Source: Legionella sp. (lineage in GTDB: Bacteria > Pseudomonadota > Gammaproteobacteria > Legionellales > Legionellaceae). From it: a stretch of 62,944 bases of DNA. A model generated the notes under the pieces. The model was not told where the DNA came from, did not search any database, and saw only the letters and a list, made by a program, of their open reading frames with translations. The translations under genes and the position numbers were made by a program. The first letter of the stretch is position 1. Each line of letters starts with the position of its first letter. Below are positions 46,360 to 55,049 of the stretch, piece after piece. The stretch spans positions 1 to 62,944 of the forward strand of contig JAACPN010000006.1 of the NCBI GenBank assembly GCA_009995425.1, in the 5' to 3' direction.

Positions 46360-46827
46360 ATGATAGACCTGGGCGATAAAATCCCTTCAATGCAATTTAA
46401 AGCAACCAACGGTTTAACCACGACTTTTGAACATTATCGAGGTGACTGGATCGTGCTTTATTTTTATCCGAAAGATGCGACCCCAGGCTGCACCACAGAA
46501 GGCTGTGATTTTCGTGATAACGAAAAAGCTTTCTCGCTCATGAATGCCACAATTTTTGGTATTTCACGTGACACCCTCGCGTCACATGAAAAATTTAAAG
46601 AAAAACAAAATTTTCCCTTTGAGCTCATCAGTGATCCCGATGAAACACTTTGTGAAGCATTCGACGTGATGCGTATGAAATCTATGTACGGCAAACAAGT
46701 AAGAGGCATTGAGCGCAGTACTTTTTTGATTGATCCCGACGGAATGATACGTCACATCTGGAGAAAAGTGCGCGTCAAAGATCATGTGGCTGATGTCTTA
46801 CGCGTGCTAACTTCATTGCAAGCATGA
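46360..46827 (+). CDS. bcp: Thioredoxin-dependent peroxiredoxin Bcp
   Basis: A 155-aa peroxiredoxin of the Bcp/PrxQ group that reduces peroxides. The active site is YPKDATPGCTTEGCDFRDN near residue 36, with the peroxidatic Cys and the resolving Cys five residues later. The ERSTFLIDPDG segment near 120 is also typical. A TAAGGA lies nine bases before the ATG. Single gene downstream of the kinase. Confidence 0.94.
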   Translation: MIDLGDKIPSMQFKATNGLTTTFEHYRGDWIVLYFYPKDATPGCTTEGCDFRDNEKAFSLMNATIFGISRDTLASHEKFKEKQNFPFELISDPDETLCEAFDVMRMKSMYGKQVRGIERSTFLIDPDGMIRHIWRKVRVKDHVADVLRVLTSLQA

Positions 46828-46926
46828 TAAAAATCAGTAGAAACATCGCCTCTACGGTTTTTTAACATAGGCCGATATTGATTTATTTTTAACTAAACCC
46901 TACACTAAAATCTCGCTTTAACTTAT

Positions 46927-47622
46927 ATGGATATACTAATCATGAACTTACTCGAAGCAATTCAAGCTGCAAATTTTACACCACCCGTTAACATAGAAGT
47001 AGGCGTAAACATTCCATTATCAAAACACAGCAGCAGCAATTCACTAACTTCTGACGATTTAAAGATTAACCCACCCTTACCTGATCAGTTCGATGCTTTC
47101 TTACCTGATCTCCAAGAGCAAGACGGAACCCCACCATGGATTAATAGACAAGATTCAGGCACAGATACAGATGAATCAGATGAAACAGATGATGTACAAG
47201 CATTGGCAAGGCAAGAAGAGGCCCGTAGAAGCATTCAAGCTCATTTGGATGAATTACAGACTGCATTATCTGTAGGCTTAGATCAAAGCACGTATGAAAA
47301 AATTCAAGAACCCATGAATACATTCTTCACACTTGCTACATCTTTAGCGCTTAACGCTGATCGCACGGCAGAAGATATGAGCTTATTTAAAAAGCAGGTG
47401 AAAACTGAAGTTATTCCAAAAGCCGAAGCGGCATTACTTGAACATGAGTCTTATTTTAGCTTCTTTTGTCGCAAGATCATGGATGCACTGCATGCGCTGT
47501 TGAATGTGTTAACGCCGGTATTCCCTAGCACAAAAAATTCGTTTTTTCAGACAGCTCCGTCACGTGTTGCCGAAAAATTTGAAGCATCTCAACAGGCTAT
47601 TTCTACAGCCTATGGTGCTTAA
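46927..47622 (+). CDS. Unrecognised 231-aa protein with C-terminal hydrophobic segment
   Basis: No family recognised. The N-terminal 90 residues are polar, with an acidic patch (DSGTDTDESDETDD). A helical region spans about 95-175, and a hydrophobic segment near 178-195 (FFCRKIMDALHALLNVLTPV) is followed by a short polar tail. The ATG at 46942 is a possible alternative start. The layout, with a late hydrophobic helix before a short tail, resembles the end of the 764-aa protein at 14241. An intrinsic terminator follows. Effector-like, but not shown. Confidence 0.6.
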   Translation: MDILIMNLLEAIQAANFTPPVNIEVGVNIPLSKHSSSNSLTSDDLKINPPLPDQFDAFLPDLQEQDGTPPWINRQDSGTDTDESDETDDVQALARQEEARRSIQAHLDELQTALSVGLDQSTYEKIQEPMNTFFTLATSLALNADRTAEDMSLFKKQVKTEVIPKAEAALLEHESYFSFFCRKIMDALHALLNVLTPVFPSTKNSFFQTAPSRVAEKFEASQQAISTAYGA

Positions 47623-47648
47623 ATTGGCTTAACCTTGCTTGACCTTTT

Positions 47649-47691
47649 CTCCCACCTAACAACTCAATCGTTTGAGTGGGAGCTTTTATTT
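47649..47691 (+). terminator. Intrinsic terminator
   Basis: ACTCAA-TCGT-TTGAGT forms the upper stem and CTCCC/GGGAG the lower, followed by CTTTTATTTATT. It ends the 231-aa gene and isolates xseB. Confidence 0.65.
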
Positions 47692-47749
47692 ATTCATCAA
47701 CGCCGTATAATAGCAACATTCTTGCTGTGTTCTGGATAGGACCCATCTC

Positions 47750-47968
47750 ATGACCAAAGCCGTTCAATTTGAAAAATCAATTGCCGCACTCGAGCAAGTC
47801 GTCACCGCTCTGGAAAAAGGCGATTTATCGTTAGACAACGCCCTCAAAGCATTTGAAAAAGGCATTGGTCTCACGCGAACTTGCCAAACGCTATTAACGG
47901 ACGCTGAACAAAAAGTTGAGCAACTTCTTAATCAAACACCTCCTGATGAGAGCAGCACGGATGCCTAA
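47750..47968 (+). CDS. xseB: Exodeoxyribonuclease VII small subunit
   Basis: A 72-aa helical subunit with the family pattern FEKSIAALEQVVTALEKGDLSLDNALKAFEKGIGLTRTCQ. With XseA it degrades single-stranded DNA. It is followed in overlapping frame by ispA, a common order in proteobacteria. Confidence 0.95.
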   Translation: MTKAVQFEKSIAALEQVVTALEKGDLSLDNALKAFEKGIGLTRTCQTLLTDAEQKVEQLLNQTPPDESSTDA

Positions 47969-48860
47969 CACAGCTTATATCATACGTCATGAACAATACT
48001 TGCGAAACTTACTTGAGACCACCCCCATTCCGGCACCGGCTATTCGAGATGCCATGCTCTACGCCCTCTTTCCAGGAGGAAAGCGTGTACGTCCGTTACT
48101 TGTTTATCTATCAGGTGAACTCCTCGGTGTACCGCTTGCCACGTTAGATGTGATTGCTGTGGCGATTGAGCTTGTTCATGCTTATTCGTTGGTGCATGAC
48201 GACTTACCGGCGATGGATGACGATGATATGCGTCGTGGAAAGCCCAGTTGTCACCGAGCCTTTGATGAGGCCACGGCTATTTTAGTCGGTGATGGATTGC
48301 AAGCACTGGCCATCGATGTATTACTCAAACAGCTCCCACAAACACTCCCCCTACCCAATGTATTGGATGTGACACATGAGCTGGTGAAAGCCTGCGGTCC
48401 CGCAGGCATGGTCAGCGGGCAAAGTTTAGATCTCTCTGAACTTGCACGTCCGGATATTACCGAACAAAAACTGGCTATAATTCATGACTTAAAAACCGGT
48501 CGCTTAATGCTCGCTTGCATGAACATGACGTTAGCTGCCGCCGAACCCACGGCTGAGACCACGCTTGCACTACGTCAATTTGCCACACACTTAGGCCTTG
48601 CCTTTCAAATGCAAGACGATTATTTAGATAGTTATCATGCACAAAGTTTGGGTAAAGGCCGTGCCTCCGACCAAGCCAATCATAAAACAACGTTTGCAAC
48701 CTACTACACCGAAGAAGCATTAAGAAAAGCAATACAAACGCACTTTCAAAAAACAGAACAAGCACTTTCGATTTTTTGTGAGCGTGCAGCGCCCCTGACC
48801 CAACTTTTACATGATTTACTTGAGCGATCACATCATTTTATTTTACATGAACAAAAATAA
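47961..48860 (+). CDS. ispA: (2E,6E)-farnesyl diphosphate synthase
   Basis: A prenyl transferase of about 299 aa making farnesyl diphosphate for undecaprenyl phosphate and quinones. The two Asp-rich motifs are VHDDLPAMDDDDMRRGKP near residue 75 and FQMQDDYLDSY near 212. FPGGKRVRPLL near 36 binds the substrate. The start is uncertain: ATG at 47961 (eight bases inside xseB) or 47946; both give the full fold. dxs, which often follows, is absent. Confidence 0.94.
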   Translation: MPNTAYIIRHEQYLRNLLETTPIPAPAIRDAMLYALFPGGKRVRPLLVYLSGELLGVPLATLDVIAVAIELVHAYSLVHDDLPAMDDDDMRRGKPSCHRAFDEATAILVGDGLQALAIDVLLKQLPQTLPLPNVLDVTHELVKACGPAGMVSGQSLDLSELARPDITEQKLAIIHDLKTGRLMLACMNMTLAAAEPTAETTLALRQFATHLGLAFQMQDDYLDSYHAQSLGKGRASDQANHKTTFATYYTEEALRKAIQTHFQKTEQALSIFCERAAPLTQLLHDLLERSHHFILHEQK

Positions 48861-48875
48861 GCGACAAACAAGCGT

Positions 48876-49511
48876 ATGATAAGTCCAACAACCCTCGGAA
48901 ATTTTACGCTTAACTTAGCTTTTGTGCTGTATCTCATTGTTTATCTGCCTCAGATACGGCATAACACGCATAAGCATCATTTAGCTGAATTAAGCGTGAG
49001 TTTGCACATGATCATCATGACAAGCTTTGCCTTGGATTTACTCTACGCTTTATTCAAGCCCCTACCCTGGCAGTACCGCGCAGTATCCATTGCGGCCCTC
49101 TGCACGCTCTCGATACAGCAATTTCAACTCATGCGCTTTGCACAAGAGCGCGGCCAAGTTAAATTGCTTGCTGTGTTATGTCTTTTTTCGTTAAGTTTAA
49201 TAGGTATCTTGATGCTCTTAGGCGTTTTTTATTTTGAAGCCATGGCTCATTCACGTGATACCGTCCTTTTCGTTGGCTGGATTTCTCGGCTGGGCTTTTT
49301 AAGTTATGTTGCACCGCAAATCATAAAAAATTATCGTCTTCATTCCGCCAAGGCCTTGAGCACCACGTTTCTCACCATCAGCTTATTTCTCTCGTTACTT
49401 GATCTCACCTCCGCTTGGTGTCTTAACTGGGGATGGCCCAATCAATTAGGCACACCACTCACGATATCCCTCACGCTCACGCTACTTTGGCAAAAAAAGC
49501 GTTATGCCTGA
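48876..49511 (+). CDS. PQ-loop repeat membrane protein
   Basis: A 211-aa protein with about seven hydrophobic segments and two PQ-loop motifs: VYLPQIRHNTH near residue 23 and YVAPQIIKNYRLHSAKALS near 147. The family includes SWEET-like sugar and amino-acid carriers; the substrate is unknown here. It starts 15 bases after ispA and ends in an intrinsic terminator that includes its stop codon. Confidence 0.85.
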   Translation: MISPTTLGNFTLNLAFVLYLIVYLPQIRHNTHKHHLAELSVSLHMIIMTSFALDLLYALFKPLPWQYRAVSIAALCTLSIQQFQLMRFAQERGQVKLLAVLCLFSLSLIGILMLLGVFYFEAMAHSRDTVLFVGWISRLGFLSYVAPQIIKNYRLHSAKALSTTFLTISLFLSLLDLTSAWCLNWGWPNQLGTPLTISLTLTLLWQKKRYA

Positions 49512-49528
49512 AAATAAAACGCTTTTTT
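49497..49528 (+). terminator. Intrinsic terminator overlapping the PQ-loop gene end
   Basis: AAGCGTT and AACGCTT form a 7-bp stem around a 14-base loop, followed by eight T. The stop codon of the preceding gene lies in the loop. Confidence 0.8.
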
Positions 49529-49550
49529 TTAATTAAATCAAAAAATACCC

Positions 49551-49580
49551 TTGACAATCCAGGCCAACATCTCGTAAACT
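49551..49580 (+). promoter_or_regulatory. Promoter of the tRNA-Ala/tRNA-Glu operon
   Basis: TTGACA (49551-49556) and TAAACT (49575-49580) are 18 bases apart, followed by TGCG in the discriminator, 15 bases before the tRNA. This suits a growth-rate-controlled stable-RNA promoter. Confidence 0.65.
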
Positions 49581-49594
49581 TGCGTTCGGAATTT

Positions 49595-49670
49595 GGGGTT
49601 ATAGCTCAGTTGGTAGAGCGATTGCATGGCATGCAATAGGTCGGCGGTTCGATTCCGCCTAACTCCACCA
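49595..49670 (+). tRNA. tRNA-Ala (anticodon GGC)
   Basis: A 76-base cloverleaf with encoded CCA. The acceptor stem GGGGTTA/TAACTCC contains the G3-U70 pair that marks alanine tRNAs. The D arm is GCTC-AGTTGGTA-GAGC, the anticodon stem ATTGC/GCAAT holds loop ATGGCAT with GGC, and the T arm is GGCGG-TTCGATT-CCGCC. Confidence 0.96.
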
Positions 49671-49712
49671 GCATCAGCAATTTGTGCTGGTGCTGACTAA
49701 ATTTCACACTGG

Positions 49713-49788
49713 GTCCCCATCGTCTAGAGGCCTAGGACACCGCCCTTTCACGGCGATAACAGGGGTTCGACTCCCCTTGGGGACGCCA
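49713..49788 (+). tRNA. tRNA-Glu (anticodon UUC)
   Basis: A 76-base tRNA with encoded CCA. The acceptor stem is GTCCCCA/TGGGGAC with discriminator G, the loop CTTTCAC holds UUC, and the T arm is AGGGG-TTCGACT-CCCCT. A 10-base imperfect hairpin lies between it and tRNA-Ala, a likely processing site. Confidence 0.96.
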
Positions 49789-49810
49789 CCATAACCCATC
49801 GGTTATGGTG
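49787..49810 (+). terminator. Perfect hairpin after tRNA-Glu
   Basis: CACCATAACC-CATC-GGTTATGGTG has a 10-bp stem beginning in the last bases of the tRNA CCA. No T run follows on the plus strand. It may stop the tRNA transcript with Rho, or protect the ends of both this transcript and the converging dgt mRNA. Confidence 0.5.
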
Positions 49811-49828
49811 CATCATCAGCACACATAC

Positions 49829-51151
49829 TTACAAACGCTCAAATATCGTTCTCGTATTAAAACCAAACAAACGCTCATGCATACGATACGCATATTCATC
49901 CGTCATATTTGCAATAATATCGCAGACCACACGTTTTCCAGCAGCTTCATCTTCCGCTTCTTCAAAACGAATGCGATCTTTCAAACTTAACAACCCCATC
50001 GGATTCGAACTCAACGCATCAAATAAACGCAACACCACCGTTTGTCCTCCGTATTCGAACGTACGCGACTCTTGTGAGTCAATCACATGCTTATAAATTG
50101 CTGCAATCAAGGCATGAATTAATGCCTTAGCTTCAGGACGCAACATCGCATTATATTTTAATACATCACATTCAAAAGCTTCGTTACTTATTTGAATGGT
50201 TGTGGCGGTCACAAAGAAATTAACCATTTCACCTATTGCCTGCTTTCTTATATGAAGCGCATCATCAAACAACGCATCCAATAACGGTAGCGAACGCTTA
50301 GTTAACGAGGTCTCGGCGAGTAACGCTCTAAAATCAGACGTATCGAGTTGCGCACGTGTCATCAAACGCAATTGAATTGCATCTTCTAAATCATGCACAC
50401 CGTAGGCAATATCGTCGGCAATATCCATAATCGAACAATCTAAGCTTCGGTATTTTGACGCACCATGATGATGTGCCGTCGGTTGTTTTGATAAGCTTTG
50501 AAATAGCTTACGATCGCCTTCAGTAAGCACGTGAAGCAACCAATCCACTTCAGGTTGCTCGCTCTCAAAATAAGCTTTAGGCGGCAGCCAATCGTTGACA
50601 CAAATCGACGGATGTCGCACTTCTGACGTTACAGGCATTTGGGTCGCAACCACCCAATCACGGCTTACAGGATATTTTAAAATACCCAGCAGTGCTCGTC
50701 GGGTCAGATCCAACCCAAACGCACCGTAACTGTTTTCTAGCTTCGTCAGCAAGCGAAGCGTTTGCCCGTTACCTTCAAAGCCCCCGTGGTTCCGCATCAT
50801 ATAATTGAGTGCAACCTCCCCCCCATGCCCAAACGGTGGATGCCCGATATCATGAAGCAAACACATGACACTGATGAGATCCTCATCCGGGAGTAAGTCA
50901 AAAAATGCTTTATTCTCAAGATTGGTTGATAAACGCCGAACCAAACTACATCCAATCGAAGAGACTTCAAGCGAGTGTGTAAGACGTGTTCGATGAAAAT
51001 CACCTTCGTCAGTACCCAGAATTTGTGTTTTTCGTTGCAAACGGCGAAAAGCTGGACAATGAATCACACGCGTACGATCGCGCTCGTAAGGGCCTCGCTT
51101 ATCCTGCTCTCCGCGTTGATGATTTTTTCCCGAACGACGATCGGTCCACAT
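49829..51151 (-). CDS. dgt: Deoxyguanosinetriphosphate triphosphohydrolase-like protein
   Basis: A 440-aa HD-domain dNTPase. The N-terminus RRSGKNHQRGEQDKRGPYERDRTRVIHCPAFRRLQRKTQI is typical. The metal site is formed by TRLTHSLEVSSIG near residue 57, HDIGHPPFGHGGE near 99 and DIADDIAYGVHDLEDAI near 220. It hydrolyses dNTPs to nucleoside and triphosphate, controlling pools; relatives also limit phage. The length is close to the type 2 enzymes of proteobacteria. Confidence 0.92.
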   Translation of the reverse strand: MWTDRRSGKNHQRGEQDKRGPYERDRTRVIHCPAFRRLQRKTQILGTDEGDFHRTRLTHSLEVSSIGCSLVRRLSTNLENKAFFDLLPDEDLISVMCLLHDIGHPPFGHGGEVALNYMMRNHGGFEGNGQTLRLLTKLENSYGAFGLDLTRRALLGILKYPVSRDWVVATQMPVTSEVRHPSICVNDWLPPKAYFESEQPEVDWLLHVLTEGDRKLFQSLSKQPTAHHHGASKYRSLDCSIMDIADDIAYGVHDLEDAIQLRLMTRAQLDTSDFRALLAETSLTKRSLPLLDALFDDALHIRKQAIGEMVNFFVTATTIQISNEAFECDVLKYNAMLRPEAKALIHALIAAIYKHVIDSQESRTFEYGGQTVVLRLFDALSSNPMGLLSLKDRIRFEEAEDEAAGKRVVCDIIANMTDEYAYRMHERLFGFNTRTIFERL

Positions 51152-51259
51152 ACATCATGCTCCTAAAAATTAAAGTTTTCTAAAGTATTGCAGATAACCT
51201 CTACAGAAAGACATAAAAAATATAAAAAAATATTATTAATTAAAGAAAAGGGCCATATC

Positions 51260-51856
51260 ATGATAATAAAAACGAAACATATTGGACTTTTACTTTGTAC
51301 AGCCACACTGTCAGCATGCGGCGTCATGAATACAAGCGGTCAAGCTGATTATTACGCCCCCTATAGTTTTGGACAGACGCAAGCCACCACAACGGCACCA
51401 CTTTATCCTGATGGATATGATACCTCAGGCGGGGCTTATCGAGATGGCGCTTATCAAGACCAACCTCATGATAACGGTAATGGTGCCTACGTACCCGGAT
51501 CGCGTAAAGTCGTTACCGTACCGGAAGGTTATCATGTGGGTTCAGAGCACTCACCTGCATCATTTAAAGATCGTGAAAAATCCTGGGTTGACCGTCAAAG
51601 CCCACAAAACTACACGATTGAATTGGATGATAATGAAAAAGCGTCTGAGGTTGCAGCTACATTACAAAAAGCACCCAAAGATGCACGAAAAGCAGAAATC
51701 AAATATGAACGCGGAGGAAAAAAATATTATAAAGGTGTGTATGGAACGTATCCAAGTTACGGCGCGGCACAAAAGGCACTGAATGAACTTCCTGAAGACT
51801 TAAGAAAAAATGCAGGGGTTAAAACATGGGGAAGTGTTCAAAATAAAGGGTATTAA
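51260..51856 (+). CDS. SPOR-domain lipoprotein
   Basis: A 198-aa envelope protein. From the ATG at 51260 (AAGGG nine bases upstream) the signal ends in a lipobox, TATLSAC, so the mature protein is lipidated at Cys. A Tyr/Gly/Pro-rich linker follows. The C-terminal 75 residues form a SPOR domain (NYTIELDDNEKASEVAATLQK ... YKGVYGTYPSYGAAQKALNELP), which binds denuded peptidoglycan at division sites. The longer frame from 51188 has no signal peptide. Partner unknown. Confidence 0.82.
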   Translation: MIIKTKHIGLLLCTATLSACGVMNTSGQADYYAPYSFGQTQATTTAPLYPDGYDTSGGAYRDGAYQDQPHDNGNGAYVPGSRKVVTVPEGYHVGSEHSPASFKDREKSWVDRQSPQNYTIELDDNEKASEVAATLQKAPKDARKAEIKYERGGKKYYKGVYGTYPSYGAAQKALNELPEDLRKNAGVKTWGSVQNKGY

Positions 51857-51874
51857 TCTAGGGTGTAACAAAAG

Positions 51875-51956
51875 CATGAAGGTGTTGGTTAGATTATAAT
51901 GGATTGATTCGAATCAACTGACTGAATCCCATTATGGTCCTACATAACACCTTCAT
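51875..51956. repeat. Nested dyad between converging genes
   Basis: The outer arms ATGAAGGTGTT and AACACCTTCAT, the inner arms ATAATGG and CCATTAT, and the central palindrome TTGATTCGAATCAA share nearly the same centre. It lies between the stops of the SPOR lipoprotein and the cold-shock gene, and could be a bidirectional terminator or a small mobile repeat. Confidence 0.6.
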
Positions 51957-51966
51957 CCAAGACTTA

Positions 51967-52173
51967 TTAAACCACTTCGACTTCTTCAGCCTGTGGTCCT
52001 TTTTGGCCTTTTCCTGCTTTGAACATAACGCTTTGACCTTCGGTCAGTGTTTTAAATCCACCACCTTGGATTGCGCTGAAATGCACAAAATAATCTGTTC
52101 CTTCACTTTCAATGAAACCAAAACCTTTACCTTCATTGAACCACTTTACTGTTCCACTTACTTTATCTGTCAT
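51967..52173 (-). CDS. Cold-shock protein (CspA family)
   Basis: A 68-aa OB-fold RNA chaperone. Both RNA-binding motifs are intact: KGFGFIE (RNP1) and YFVHFSAI (RNP2), with the start [21 protein letters not shown] precedes the ATG. Its mRNA ends in the nested dyad downstream. Which csp paralogue it is cannot be said. Confidence 0.95.
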   Translation of the reverse strand: MTDKVSGTVKWFNEGKGFGFIESEGTDYFVHFSAIQGGGFKTLTEGQSVMFKAGKGQKGPQAEEVEVV

Positions 52174-52253
52174 GTTAATTTCCTCAATGTATACCGGAGC
52201 TATTCTAACACTTCTAGGAATATATTCTAGTCAAATGCAGTAAATAATTTTTT

Positions 52254-52775
52254 TTATGCGTTTAAAGCAAAAATCACGGTCCACTTCACCAATCCTGGTG
52301 TTTCTGTACGGTCCATATTAAACGTTTTAACCGTGATCGTATATTTTTTACTCATTGAAGCAAGCCAAGCTAAACAAGCATGGTAAGGCACGTGTTCAAA
52401 CGAAACCTGTAATTCAGCGTCGCTCAGCTGCTCTAATTGATAAGCAAATCCAGCAAAAGAAGCCGCTTTCAATTGCCGAGACAATACGGCCAGCGCTTTG
52501 GATTTATCAAGCACCGTGGTACCGGTGTGTTTCGATGATAATTGTGTCTCAGCTTGTTTTATCCAAGCCAAGGTTTCTTTTTTTTCAGATAAACGTTGTG
52601 TGTTCACCATCACTGCGTTATCCAACGAAGCATACGCTGCATAGGCAAGATACAAACCAAGGCACACAGCCCCCCAAAACAATAACAAACGCTCGCGATG
52701 ATTGAGTTGCTGCCATGCTTGCAATAAGCGCGCTTGCATAACACGCATGACCTCTAAGGCTTGCAAGGCTTTCAT
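52254..52775 (-). CDS. gspM: Type II secretion inner-membrane protein GspM
   Basis: A 173-aa bitopic protein of the type II secretion inner-membrane platform. The single membrane segment is RLLLFWGAVCLGLYLAYAAYAS near residues 28-50, preceded by the typical W-x-x-L-x-x-R-E-R pattern (WQQLNHRERLLL). The periplasmic part has a ferredoxin-like pattern. It overlaps gspL by four bases. The other gsp genes are not in the window. Confidence 0.88.
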   Translation of the reverse strand: MKALQALEVMRVMQARLLQAWQQLNHRERLLLFWGAVCLGLYLAYAAYASLDNAVMVNTQRLSEKKETLAWIKQAETQLSSKHTGTTVLDKSKALAVLSRQLKAASFAGFAYQLEQLSDAELQVSFEHVPYHACLAWLASMSKKYTITVKTFNMDRTETPGLVKWTVIFALNA

Positions 52776-53935
52776 AAACGCAGCTCCAATGTTGCTATCA
52801 CTTGATTATCACGTGTTCTTGCTTGTGTTTGTTTGACGTGCACATCTGATTTTTTAAGTCGTTGCTCGAACGCTTCCAACACTGAAAAATCGGGAGCCAT
52901 GAGACTCACCCAAAGTGTTTCATCACGAAAACGAATATTTTCGATATCCAATGGATTGGATTCAGCTACGTTTGCAAAAGCATCAAACAACAACCAAAAA
53001 GCATCATGTGATGCACCACCTGTTTGATTTAATAAACGCTCAATACGAAAACGAGGGCTAATAACCTGCTTTGCTTCAGGAAAAAACACGTGGTAATGCT
53101 GTGCAATTTGCGCATCAAGTGCCTCTTGCTTTGTGTGCAACCGATGCAAAGTCAAGGCATGTATACCCAGCACACTTAAAAACCAAGTCAACAGCAACAC
53201 CCCACAAAGCCCATACCATCGCAAACCTTGCTTATCCTGCACGCGATGCTGAAAAGTTCCTTGACACAAGTTAATATAACGCTCAGTTAATAAGCGTTTT
53301 GCAACAAATAAGCGATACGATCCTTCGTGCACATCAAGCTTAAGCTGCTTTAAAGACGTTGCGCTATCATCAAACACCCATCCTGCGCGCGCGTCTGGGT
53401 AAGTTTGCACATACGATGCTGCAAGCAAGGGACTTAATGCCCCAAGAACCCCATCGTGATGAACCAATAAATCAGTTGACGTTGCGCATGCCTCGCCTGG
53501 AAGCAACGCAAACCAATCCAGTGTTATCTCATCAAACACGAGCTCTAAAGCTTTAAGCTCATGCATCCAAGCGCGCAAACGTAATCGATTAATCACCACC
53601 ACACGATACGTGTTATTTAGGCGTGTATCGCTATCAAACGCCACATGAAGCTCACCTACAGGCGCCGCAAGTTCTTCTTCAAGCGCATAAGGAATGGCCT
53701 CACGTGCTTTACGTGAACTCAGTTTGGGAAGCTCCAAACGATGAAGGCTCACCACCGATGCAGGCAATACCACAACCGTCTGATGCCCTCGTTGCATGTT
53801 TTGGATTTCTTCGACCGTATACGATGCAAGTGGAAGATCCACTTCACCGGCATCATCAAGTCGAACAGCCCAAAAGCTCTCAACTTGGGCTGCACGTGTA
53901 TCTGCGGTATCAACAAATAAAAAACATGTCGCCAC
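52772..53935 (-). CDS. gspL: Type II secretion protein GspL
   Basis: A 387-aa bitopic protein that recruits the secretion ATPase GspE. The cytoplasmic actin-like part is seen in VVVLPASVVSLHRLELPKLSSRKAREAIPYALEEELA near residues 52-90. A membrane segment lies near 236-256 (LCGVLLLTWFLSVLGIHAL), and a periplasmic ferredoxin-like domain follows. It is fused by a four-base overlap to gspM. The split of gspLM from other gsp genes is known in Legionellales. Confidence 0.9.
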   Translation of the reverse strand: MATCFLFVDTADTRAAQVESFWAVRLDDAGEVDLPLASYTVEEIQNMQRGHQTVVVLPASVVSLHRLELPKLSSRKAREAIPYALEEELAAPVGELHVAFDSDTRLNNTYRVVVINRLRLRAWMHELKALELVFDEITLDWFALLPGEACATSTDLLVHHDGVLGALSPLLAASYVQTYPDARAGWVFDDSATSLKQLKLDVHEGSYRLFVAKRLLTERYINLCQGTFQHRVQDKQGLRWYGLCGVLLLTWFLSVLGIHALTLHRLHTKQEALDAQIAQHYHVFFPEAKQVISPRFRIERLLNQTGGASHDAFWLLFDAFANVAESNPLDIENIRFRDETLWVSLMAPDFSVLEAFEQRLKKSDVHVKQTQARTRDNQVIATLELRL

Positions 53936-53955
53936 AAAAGCATCCTATGAGTAAG

Positions 53956-54975
53956 TTAAGCCTGAGTTTGTTTTTTATGCTTCGCATCCCAACGCTGCTG
54001 CAATTGTTCTGATAATAGATGCACAACAAGCGCATACTGCGGACTGGTGTTATAACGTGTAATCACATAAAAATTAGGGTAAGCAAGCCAATAAGCATAA
54101 GCATCCCCATGGGTGTTCAGCTCAATCAACCCGGCTTTTTCAGGTGGTTTTTTTAACGGCGTGACCGGCGTTACACCGGATTGAAGTAACTGTTTGTAAG
54201 CATAATCAGGGCTTCGGCTGTTGGTTTTCAAGGCTTTATATTTCGCACCTTTCACTAAGGCTGGATCCGTCACTTCACCGTTGGTCTGCCAACCATGCCG
54301 TTTAAAATAGTTTGCAACACTAAAAATCACATCTTTCTTTTCGTTGATTAAATCAGGATGGTTTTTGCCTGCAAAATCGACCGCATACACACGATAATTA
54401 CTTGGCATAAACTGCGGTTGTCCTATAGCACCGGCATAAGAACCAACATAATGCGTTACGGGCACACCTTGCTCTCGGCATAGCAACAAATATTCTTCTA
54501 ACTCTCGTGTAAAATAGGATGCGCGTTTCGGATAATAAAATGCAAGCGTACTCACGGCATCCAACACACGATATGTGCCTTGGTATTGTCCATACTTGGT
54601 TTCAACACCTAAAATTGACACAATCACAGACGCTGGCACACCAAATTTTTTCTCAGCTTCAGCCAAGGTGTCTTGATTATCTTGCCAAAAGTCTAAGCCT
54701 CCTTGGAGACGTTCAGGCGTTAAAAAAAGGGTGCTGTACTTATCCCAGCTTTTCTTTTCGTAGGGGCGTTCCATCAGTTCAATAATACGGGGTTGAAATT
54801 TGACCTGCTTTAACGCCGAAACAACATCACTTCGCTTAAAATGATGTTTATCCACCATAAGTTGAATAAAGGCTTCGGCATCTTTTTTCTTGACGAGCTC
54901 CGCATCAGCAAAAGAAAATCCAGCATAACACACGACTGAAATAACTATCACAAGACGAGCAAATTGCTTCATCAT
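53956..54975 (-). CDS. mltB: Membrane-bound/periplasmic lytic transglycosylase B
   Basis: A 340-aa peptidoglycan-cleaving enzyme with an N-terminal signal sequence (about residues 1-24, ending FSFADA) and no lipobox Cys, so probably soluble in the periplasm. The catalytic Glu is in SILGVETKYGQYQGTYRVLD near residue 117. GAIGQPQFMPSNYRVYAVDF near 185 and ANYFKRHGW near 222 are typical of the MltB family. The ATG at 54975 has GGGAG seven bases upstream. Confidence 0.93.
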   Translation of the reverse strand: MMKQFARLVIVISVVCYAGFSFADAELVKKKDAEAFIQLMVDKHHFKRSDVVSALKQVKFQPRIIELMERPYEKKSWDKYSTLFLTPERLQGGLDFWQDNQDTLAEAEKKFGVPASVIVSILGVETKYGQYQGTYRVLDAVSTLAFYYPKRASYFTRELEEYLLLCREQGVPVTHYVGSYAGAIGQPQFMPSNYRVYAVDFAGKNHPDLINEKKDVIFSVANYFKRHGWQTNGEVTDPALVKGAKYKALKTNSRSPDYAYKQLLQSGVTPVTPLKKPPEKAGLIELNTHGDAYAYWLAYPNFYVITRYNTSPQYALVVHLLSEQLQQRWDAKHKKQTQA

Positions 54976-55049
54976 AAATACATCTCCCAAAAATTAAATC
55001 TCCATTCACGGTATTCACTCAGCATACTAAGTATTTTTCATAACTTCAC

